Shown: one piece after another, positions 1-6,700 of the stretch
How positions within the stretch are numbered: the first letter of the stretch is position 1
Layout of the letters: the number at the start of each line of letters is the position of its first letter
Origin: Desulfuromonadales bacterium
GTDB lineage: Bacteria; Desulfobacterota; Desulfuromonadia; Desulfuromonadales; JACZKF01
Assembly (NCBI GenBank): GCA_014860175.1
Contig: JACZKF010000538.1
Coordinates: 1-13,165, forward strand
Direction: 5' to 3'
Length of the DNA stretch: 13,165 nt
The notes under the pieces: generated by a model
What the model was told of the DNA's origin: nothing
What the model saw: the letters and a program-made list of their open reading frames with translations, nothing else
Databases searched by the model: none
Position numbers and translations under genes: made by a program

Positions 1-1
1 C

Positions 2-1006
2 CCCCAGATAGGCGAGCATGCCGCCCCCCGCCAAGCCACCGGTTCTTTCGTGGATCGCCAGCACCCCGCCGGTGGTCGGTTGGATCATGGCATCGAGAGT
101 TTTGCCGGCGGCCAGGTCGAGAGAGTAGCTCTGGGAAGGTCTGGCCAGCGGGTTGCCGTCGTCGGCAATGAGAGTCAGGTACTCGTTTTGAATGACCGGG
201 ACGCGGCTATGGTTGCCGGCGTTGAGAAAACGCAGCACGGTTTTCTGGCCGGGACCGGCCACCGGCAAAACGCCGGCCGCCGATGAATAGGGGGCGCCGT
301 TGATCAGGAAGTACCTCGGTGCGGATTTCATCGCCAGGGCGGTGGTGAAAACCTCGGTGCCGTAGGTGCCATTGGCGACCGCATGATTCAAGTCGGGGTC
401 GACCTCACTGAAGAGCAACACCGCCTCCCCGGCATAAGCGGTGCTCGGCCCGTAGGCCTGTCCGGCCGCCGCATCTACCTTCAGGGCGGCATAAAGCCCC
501 ATCGGCACCTGAACCGCTGGGTGGGTACCGCTGGTCAGCAGGTAGGTCCCGGCCTTGAGATTGGTCCATTCATAGGTGGCGGTTCCGGCAGTGGCGGCGT
601 CGATATTGTATGGCGCCGCTTCATGGGTGAAGGAGCGGACCCGTTGGCTCAAATCGACCCGTGGCCCGGTGCTGCCGTCGGTCCAGGTGGGGGTCATGGA
701 GGTCGGTCTCTGGCCGTTGATGACCAGTGACACCGGCTCGGCGCTAAGGGTGTTGGTGAGATGGATGGTCAGCGTATCGCCGGCAACGGCGGAGATCACC
801 GGCAGCGGCGTCCCCGGCGGATCGCTGGCCAGCCGCATTTTCCACATCGGCACCGAGACGTTGTCAGGCATGGTGACGTTGACCTGCTCGACCACGATAG
901 CGATGGGCGACGGTGGCGTCACCACCGCCTGGGAAGGCAGGGTCCAGGTCAGGGTCAAGGCCACAGCCAGCGGCATGGCCAACAGATATCTATTGAATCG
1001 AGTCAT
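2..1006 (-). CDS. Secreted two-domain cupredoxin protein lacking copper ligands (multicopper-oxidase-like), 3' end outside window
   Basis: 335 residues are visible and the frame is open at the left edge, so the C-terminus is missing. A signal peptide is clear (RYLLAMPLAVALTLTW, likely cleavage after SQA near residue 27). Two cupredoxin-like domains follow. The first ends in a strand containing SGTHPAVQVPMGL, which aligns with the copper-binding strand of the protein encoded at 3730-2468 but has no cysteine. The second ends in GGGMLAYLG, aligning with PGGML near the end of the protein encoded at 2433-1033, so few residues may be missing. No HxH motif occurs, so bound copper is unlikely and a structural role is inferred. 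It is the last visible operon gene, 26 bases after the preceding stop. GGAGG lies 9 bases before this ATG. An in-frame ATG at 1015 with GGGAG 7 bases upstream is an alternative start adding three residues. Confidence 0.85.
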   Translation of the reverse strand, partial: MTRFNRYLLAMPLAVALTLTWTLPSQAVVTPPSPIAIVVEQVNVTMPDNVSVPMWKMRLASDPPGTPLPVISAVAGDTLTIHLTNTLSAEPVSLVINGQRPTSMTPTWTDGSTGPRVDLSQRVRSFTHEAAPYNIDAATAGTATYEWTNLKAGTYLLTSGTHPAVQVPMGLYAALKVDAAAGQAYGPSTAYAGEAVLLFSEVDPDLNHAVANGTYGTEVFTTALAMKSAPRYFLINGAPYSSAAGVLPVAGPGQKTVLRFLNAGNHSRVPVIQNEYLTLIADDGNPLARPSQSYSLDLAAGKTLDAMIQPTTGGVLAIHERTGGLAGGGMLAYLG

Positions 1007-1032
1007 CGCTTTCATCCTCCAGCTCCCGTCGC

Positions 1033-2433
1033 TCACGGCATGTCGGTCCCGAACGGCAGGACCAGAAACATGGTCAACATGCCGCCAGGGAAAATGTCGT
1101 TATTGGTCAACTCTTTCTCGTTGTGGGAGTGCCACATGAAAAAGTAACCGGCAGCCGGATTGAACCCCCCCTGGCCGGGCGGCAGGGAGGCGGCGCTCCC
1201 GAGGAAGGGGCCGCCGCTGTAGAACTGGCCGAAGGTCAGATCCTGCTGCCCGGGGAGCCTTACCGGGAACGGCTTGCCATGGTCGGCGCAATATTCTTTG
1301 CTGGCATCGTCGAAACCATCGCCATTGGTATCGGTACAGCTCGCATCGTGGCACATCCGGCCATGGACATCGTCCTTGCCGTCATGGTCGGCATCGGTGC
1401 AGGCAGAGTCGATGGCGCCATAGGGATCCCACCCGAGTCCCTGACCGGTCCAGGTAAAGATGGTGTCGTAGGTAGCGCCGGGAATGACCGCCTGGGTGAA
1501 GTTGGAGACCGCCAGGTCGGGGACGGTTCCGAACACCGGAGCGTCGGCGACCAGCAGGGCCGAGGCGCCGGGTGCGCTCTCCAGCAGCCGCCCGTCGCGG
1601 GCAATGAGCTCGAAGTTGTTGCCGTGGGTATGGTGCGGGTGGCTGTCGCGGCCACCGCCGATAATGCGCATCAGCACCCGCTCGCCCGGATGCGCCTGGG
1701 GGAGGCAGTTATACGGCTGGTTCGGCAGCCAGCCGGCGCCGGCGGGGGCCATGGTGTCGGGGGCGGCGCGACCGTTATAGAACCAGATGGTCGGGAAGAA
1801 GCCGGTCGTATCGGCCGGCAGTCCGGCCCCGGCCCGGTAGTGCAGCTCGGGATCCATTTCGGTCATCAGAAAGAGCGTTTCCGTGTCATAGGCGGAGCGG
1901 GCGTCTCCGTAGGCCGTCCAGGTCGCCTTGTTCTGCGGGTCGTAACCGGCCGGGCGCACGATCAGCGCCCCCACCAGCCCCATCTCCACCTGCAGGTCGG
2001 AATGGCTGCCGCTGTAGTAGGTAAAGGTCCCGGGGTGGCTGGCGGTGAAGGTATAGGTGACCTGGCTGGCACCACCGGGCAGCGCCTCCCGGGTCAGCAG
2101 ACCGGAGGCCCCGCCGGTGGCGGTCACCTTCTGCCCGGGGAAAAGGATCGACACCGGCTCCGCCAACTGGTTGGTCAGGGTGACGGTCACGGTGGCCCCC
2201 TGATTGACGATCAGGGTCGGGCCTGGATATTGCACCGCTTGGTCGCCGTTGGCATAGCCCCAGATGGGGATGACGGAACCATCCGGGTTGGCGATGACCC
2301 CTTCCCTGGCGGTGAAACTGAAGCTGGTTCCGGTAACGCCATCGATGGCCGCCACGGCGCCGGTCGCCGCGAAGAACAGCAAACTGGCAGCAAGCAGGAG
2401 CGCACCGGAAATCCTGTATCTGTATAAATCCAT
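1033..2433 (-). CDS. Secreted multicopper oxidase subunit carrying HTH and HSH trinuclear-cluster motifs
   Basis: 466 residues with a signal peptide (YRISGALLLAASLLFFAATG, cleavage near residue 29) and two cupredoxin domains. The first domain (about 30-160) is degenerate: SGSHSDLQVEMGL replaces the usual cysteine-containing copper strand. The second (about 210-460) has HPHHTHG at 265-271 and WHSHNEKEL at 434-442, the two HxH pairs expected from one half of a type 2/type 3 trinuclear centre, with no type-1 cysteine. Between them, residues 345-382 form two cysteine-bracketed calcium-type loops. The missing histidine pairs and the type-1 site are in the protein encoded just upstream, so the two probably act together outside the cytoplasm. 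OmpB/MofA-type metal-oxidising or metal-reducing copper proteins are the nearest family I recall; the substrate is unknown. The start at 2433 is preferred because GGAGG lies 7 bases upstream; ATG at 2460 has no spacer after its GGGAG. Confidence 0.9.
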   Translation of the reverse strand: MDLYRYRISGALLLAASLLFFAATGAVAAIDGVTGTSFSFTAREGVIANPDGSVIPIWGYANGDQAVQYPGPTLIVNQGATVTVTLTNQLAEPVSILFPGQKVTATGGASGLLTREALPGGASQVTYTFTASHPGTFTYYSGSHSDLQVEMGLVGALIVRPAGYDPQNKATWTAYGDARSAYDTETLFLMTEMDPELHYRAGAGLPADTTGFFPTIWFYNGRAAPDTMAPAGAGWLPNQPYNCLPQAHPGERVLMRIIGGGRDSHPHHTHGNNFELIARDGRLLESAPGASALLVADAPVFGTVPDLAVSNFTQAVIPGATYDTIFTWTGQGLGWDPYGAIDSACTDADHDGKDDVHGRMCHDASCTDTNGDGFDDASKEYCADHGKPFPVRLPGQQDLTFGQFYSGGPFLGSAASLPPGQGGFNPAAGYFFMWHSHNEKELTNNDIFPGGMLTMFLVLPFGTDMP

Positions 2434-2440
2434 CGTCTTG

Positions 2441-2445
2441 CCTCC
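2441..2445 (-). promoter_or_regulatory. Ribosome binding site fixing the start at 2433
   Basis: GGAGG on the minus strand with a 7-base spacer to ATG at 2433. The in-frame ATG at 2460 directly abuts its own purine tract and would add nine polar residues before the signal peptide, so the downstream start is preferred. Confidence 0.75.
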
Positions 2446-2467
2446 GTTTCGGATTCGCATCTCCCTG

Positions 2468-3730
2468 TTACTGAATGACGATTTCGGTCATCATCCCGCC
2501 GTACTCTTCCTGCCGGTTGACCAGATGATCCAGATTGGTGGTGTAGAGGAAGTAGGTCCCCGGCGCCACCCCCTGGGTGTCGAGCAGAACCTCCATCGAC
2601 TGGCCGCCGCCGAGGGTGACGGTATTGGTGGTGTAGAAGCTTCGGCGCATGCGTGACCCTTCGCCGATCACCTGCATCGGAATCCCCTGCACCGTCAGGG
2701 AGTGGAAGGCGACGGTGGAGAGGCTGGAGAGGCGCAGCAGAATGCGCTCTCCCTGGTTGGCGGTGATCAGGGCCGGAATCGGCTGCGAGAGTCGGCCGTC
2801 GAAGGAATTGGGCAGGGGAGCCGGATTGACCGTATCGGGGTAGCCGCGGCCGTTGAGCATCGGGTAGTCGTCGTACATTTCCGCGAAGGGGAGCGGCTGG
2901 ACGGCGATGTGCTGGTCGTGAAAGTTGGAGTCGAAGCCGAGAATCTGCACCGGGAAGTCGACATGGTAGCCGGTCGAACCGTCCCCGTCGTTGTAGGCGA
3001 ATTTGCTGTAAGTGCGGCCGCCGAAGCTCTTTTGCGTACCGTCCTGAGCCGGGGTGACGTAGAGGTTCCCCAGCATCCCCATCTGCATATGCTCGGTCGC
3101 CTCGACGTGGCAGTGGTACATGAACGTTCCGGGTTCGATCACTTTGTAGTAGTAGGTGAGAGTTGCCCCCATGTTGATGGAGACAGAGGACATCGGCTCA
3201 CCGTCGAAAATCGCCGAGGCATTGGGAAAGCCGTGCCAGTGGACGGTGTGGGGATCGAAAAGATCCGGACGCATCATCATGCCGACGTTGGTGAGGGAGA
3301 GGTATACTTCGTCCCCTTCCTTGAATTTGAGCGTCGGCGCCGGGAACTCGGCCGCCAGCATCCCTGCCAGCATCGCCTCGGCGTCAGGAATTCCGGTGAT
3401 GTTCTTGAACCCGAACATGTATTGTTCGTGCCCCATGCCATTGCCGTCCGGGTCGAGCTGTTTGTCGGCCATATTGACGAAGCCGTCGCCACTGGAGAGG
3501 TGGACGCAGACCTGTCTCGGGCTGACCGGGTTCAAAATCTCCCCCTGGTCCGCCCTGATCATCCCGTCGACCACGACGTTGTCGGCGAAGGTACCGTTGT
3601 AGATCACCGACCCGGGATCGCCTGGATTGGAGAGGGTCGGACACTGAAAAAAGACGGAGGCTCCGGCCATGCCAGGCGACCACCCCAGCGCCGCTGCCAG
3701 CATCAGACAGAAAAGACCTTTTCGACTCAT
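2468..3730 (-). CDS. Secreted multicopper oxidase subunit with type-1 copper site and HWH/HCH motifs (OmpB/MofA-like)
   Basis: 420 residues from the second of two adjacent ATGs; GGGG lies 6 bases before this one and only 3 before the one at 3733. A signal peptide ends near residue 24 (MAGA). The first cupredoxin domain (about 45-228) carries HTVHWHG at 161-167 and HCHVEATEHMQMGM at 206-219. These supply two HxH pairs of a trinuclear centre plus a type-1 site: Cys207, His214, a methionine at 217 or 219, and probably His161. The second domain (about 255-420) has no HxH and ends in YGGMMTEIVIQ. The protein alone lacks half of the trinuclear ligands; the HTH and HSH pairs are in the next gene, 34 bases downstream. 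This motif order, with type-1 copper in the HWH-bearing domain, resembles type C two-domain oxidases and, from memory, OmpB of Geobacter and MofA of Leptothrix. The substrate (Mn, Fe, Cu or organic) cannot be told. Confidence 0.9.
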   Translation of the reverse strand: MSRKGLFCLMLAAALGWSPGMAGASVFFQCPTLSNPGDPGSVIYNGTFADNVVVDGMIRADQGEILNPVSPRQVCVHLSSGDGFVNMADKQLDPDGNGMGHEQYMFGFKNITGIPDAEAMLAGMLAAEFPAPTLKFKEGDEVYLSLTNVGMMMRPDLFDPHTVHWHGFPNASAIFDGEPMSSVSINMGATLTYYYKVIEPGTFMYHCHVEATEHMQMGMLGNLYVTPAQDGTQKSFGGRTYSKFAYNDGDGSTGYHVDFPVQILGFDSNFHDQHIAVQPLPFAEMYDDYPMLNGRGYPDTVNPAPLPNSFDGRLSQPIPALITANQGERILLRLSSLSTVAFHSLTVQGIPMQVIGEGSRMRRSFYTTNTVTLGGGQSMEVLLDTQGVAPGTYFLYTTNLDHLVNRQEEYGGMMTEIVIQ

Positions 3731-3750
3731 CATCTACCCCTTTCTGCGAA

Positions 3751-3781
3751 TTCCCTCCGCCGGCGGCGCCAGCGGAGGGAA
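3751..3781 (-). repeat. Perfect 10-bp inverted repeat between the first two operon genes
   Basis: Arms TTCCCTCCGC (3751-3760) and GCGGAGGGAA (3772-3781) are perfectly complementary around an 11-base GC-rich loop. On the minus strand the hairpin begins 10 bases after the stop codon of the giant protein and ends about 20 bases before the next start. No run of U follows, so it is not a standard intrinsic terminator. A processing site, an mRNA-stabilising stem or partial attenuation between the giant protein and the oxidase genes is more likely. Confidence 0.7.
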
Positions 3782-3791
3782 ATGTTCGTGA

Positions 3792-6700
3792 TCAATGCCA
3801 GATTCCAGCCAGCGGCCGATCGGCCGGCAGCCCGAAGGAGTTGTAGATGAGGTCGACTCCCGGACTCCAGGCACCGTTACCGTTGAAATCGAGGTACCAT
3901 TTGCCCCCCCGGAACACCCCGATGTCGGTGATGCCGTCACCGTTCCAGTCGCCGGTGACCGGCCGGTCCCCGGTCTGGCCAAAGGCAAGAACGGTGTCGA
4001 TGCCGGCGTCCCAGGCGCCATTGCCGTTGGCGTCGAGATACCAGGTGCCGTTGCGGAAGACGCCGATCTGGGTGACGCCGTCACCGTTCCAGTCGCCGGT
4101 GACCGGAATGTCGGTTGCCGAGCCGAAGGCCAGAGCGCTATCGAAGGCGAGGTTGAGCTGGCCATTGCCGTCTTCGTCGAGATGCCAGGTGCCGTTGCGG
4201 AAGACGCCGATCTGGGTGCGGCCGTCGCCGTTCCAGTCGCCGGTGACGGCCTGGTCGCCGGCTTGCCCGAAGCTGCCGAGAGTGGTGTCGCCGATATTCC
4301 AGGCACCGTTGCCGTCGGCATCGAGGTACCAGCTCCCGTTGCGGAAGGTGCCGATGGCGGTGATGGCGTCGCCGTTCCAGTCACCGGTGACCGGCTGATC
4401 GGTGGCGAGGCCGAAGCTGGCGTAAGCGAAGTCGATCCCGCCATTCCAGGCGCCATTGCCGTCGGCGTCGAGGTACCATTTGCCGCCGCGGAAGACCCCG
4501 ATTTTGGCCACCGGGAAGAGCGACAGCTGTTCGTCGGCACCCAGATCGGGAGCCCCGGTACGCGGCTGGCCATCGATATCGGTGGTCACCGCCGTCACAC
4601 TCCCCTGGTTGATCGGTTGGGCGCCGAAGCGCAGGTGGTAATCGCCGGCACGGATATCGAGAGTGGTGAATTTGACGTTGATGGCGTTGCCGCCTTCATC
4701 GATCACCGCCGCGGTAACCAGGTTGTTGAAATACTCGCGGAGGAAGACAGCCGAACCGCCCAGGGCGAGGTTGCCGTTGCCGGTGTAGTCCACCCCGCCG
4801 TTGCCCGCTGCGCCAAGGGTGGTGAGAAGGGTGTTCTGGACCGACATGGTGCCGGCCAGATCCCAGTAGCCGTAGCTGGCAAGCCCCCCCTGCAGGTTAT
4901 TGAGGCTGTGGTCGTAGCCGAAGGAGCGGTTGTGGAGGATGATGTTGTTGACCAGGGTCGGGTTGGCGCTGGCCGCCACCAGACCGGCCGGTTGACCGAC
5001 GGAGTCGAGGGCGCCAGCGATAAAAGCGTTGGCGCCGGTGGAGGTGCTGTCGTTGTTGACCACCGTATTGTGAAGGAGGTTGGCGGTCGGGACGTTCTGC
5101 AGGGAGATGCCGCCGGCGGCCAGCCCGGCCACGTTATTGGCGATGATGTTGTTGACGACGGTCAGAGTATCTCCTTCGGTCAGGAAGAAGGCGCGAATGC
5201 CGCCGCCATGACCGGCCCCGGCCAGATTCCCCTGAATCAGGTTGGCCTCGATGGTGACGCTGCCGGTTCCGGCGCCGCCCGCCAGTTCGCTGCCGACGAA
5301 AATCCCGCCGCCGTCGCCGGCCCCCTGGATATTCAGGCCGTTGAAAACTTCGTTGAGGACGATCCGGTTGTTGCGGATCACGCCGCCGTTGCTGACCCCG
5401 ATATGGGCGAGGCCACCACCGTTGAAGCGGGAGAGGTTGCCCATGATCAGGTTGTTCTCCACCAGGTAGCCGTTGGTGTCGGCATAAAAGGCGATGCCCC
5501 CGGCCCCCTGGATACCGCCGTTCTTGAGGATCCAGTTGTCGCGGATGACCAGGCCGGTATTGTTGCTGTCGGCCACTTGCGGGGTGCCGACGGCGATACC
5601 ACCGGCAAAGTTCCCCTGGTTGGCGGTGATCCGGTTGTTGCTGATGATCAGATTGGCCACCTCGCTGTTGACGTCGATGCCGCCGCCGGCGAGGGCGCCG
5701 AGAATGGTGAAACCATCGATGCGTGAAGGGGCTTCGGTAAAATTGAACCCGGCATTTCCCAGCACCATGATGCCGGCCCCCTCATTGGCCCGGAACGGGT
5801 CGGCGCCGAGGAGCTGCTGAATCTTGCTGTGCCAGTTGACCAGCAGATTGGTTCCGCCCGGGTTGGCATTGATGAAGGTCGAGGCGGCGCCGGCCCCCTG
5901 CAGACGAACCGGTTTGTACATGATCACCATTTCGTGGTAGGTCCCCGGAGCCACCAGGACCAGGTCGCCGGCGTTGGCCGCATCGATAGCGGCCTGGATG
6001 GTCGGGTAGTCTTCAGGGACGTTGCGTACCGTGTCAGCGCAGGCGGTGATGGTGAGAGTCACACCGTTGGGGGAGGTCTGCCCATTGTCGCCGCGGGTGA
6101 CCAGCAGTCGGCCGGTGCCGAGTTCGGCCGGAACGGTGACGATGATGGAGCCGTTGTCCCAGCTGTCGATAGGCAGGGGGGTGCCGTCGAGGGTCACCGC
6201 TCCCGGTACGCTGCCGAAGCCGTAATCGCGGGCGATGAGGGGGGTGCTCTCCGGGTCATTGAAGTCGTAATCGGGGTTGGTCACCTGCGCCACGCCGATG
6301 GAGGCGATGAAGACGGTCCGGTCGGCCGACTGATCGGTACAGATCAGCGGACCGCCGGCGGCGCCGTCGACCAGGGCAATGACCGGTACGCCATTGGCCG
6401 GGTTGCCGTCCACCCCCCCTTTGGGGAAGCCGGCAAAAGCGGCAATCGGCACCAGCGGGGTATCGAGATAGGAGACATGCCCGGGAGTGTAGTTAAAGGT
6501 CCAGGGGGTCACGCTGTAGTTGGGATCATAGTAGGGATCGGGAATTTTCTGCCCCGGATTGACCGGATCGGGCATGAAGGGGTCGTTGAGCACCACCGTC
6601 AGCATGTTCGGGCTGACGCCCGAGGGGGCCGGCACATTCATGGTCAAGGTAGAGGGGAGCAGCGCATTGTAAGAACCGAACTCGTCCATATAGACGCGCA

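Noticed and set aside
1033..3730. The cupredoxin genes as fragments of one oxidase gene broken by frameshifts
   Set aside because: Each of the three has its own signal peptide, a spaced ribosome binding site and a domain-complete reading frame, with 26-34-base gaps. This is designed separation, not decay.
3795..4511. Tandem repeats as a CRISPR-like or other non-coding array
   Set aside because: Units are 144 bases, in frame, and conserve a protein pattern rather than a short repeat with unique spacers.
3795..5726. Long plus-strand open frame of 643 codons opposite the giant gene
   Set aside because: It is the antisense shadow of the repeat and beta-helix codons, with low-complexity Val/Ala/Gly/Asp content, no signal or domain and no good ribosome binding site. 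The same applies to plus-strand frames at 1123-2427, 5829-7316 and 7887-9296.
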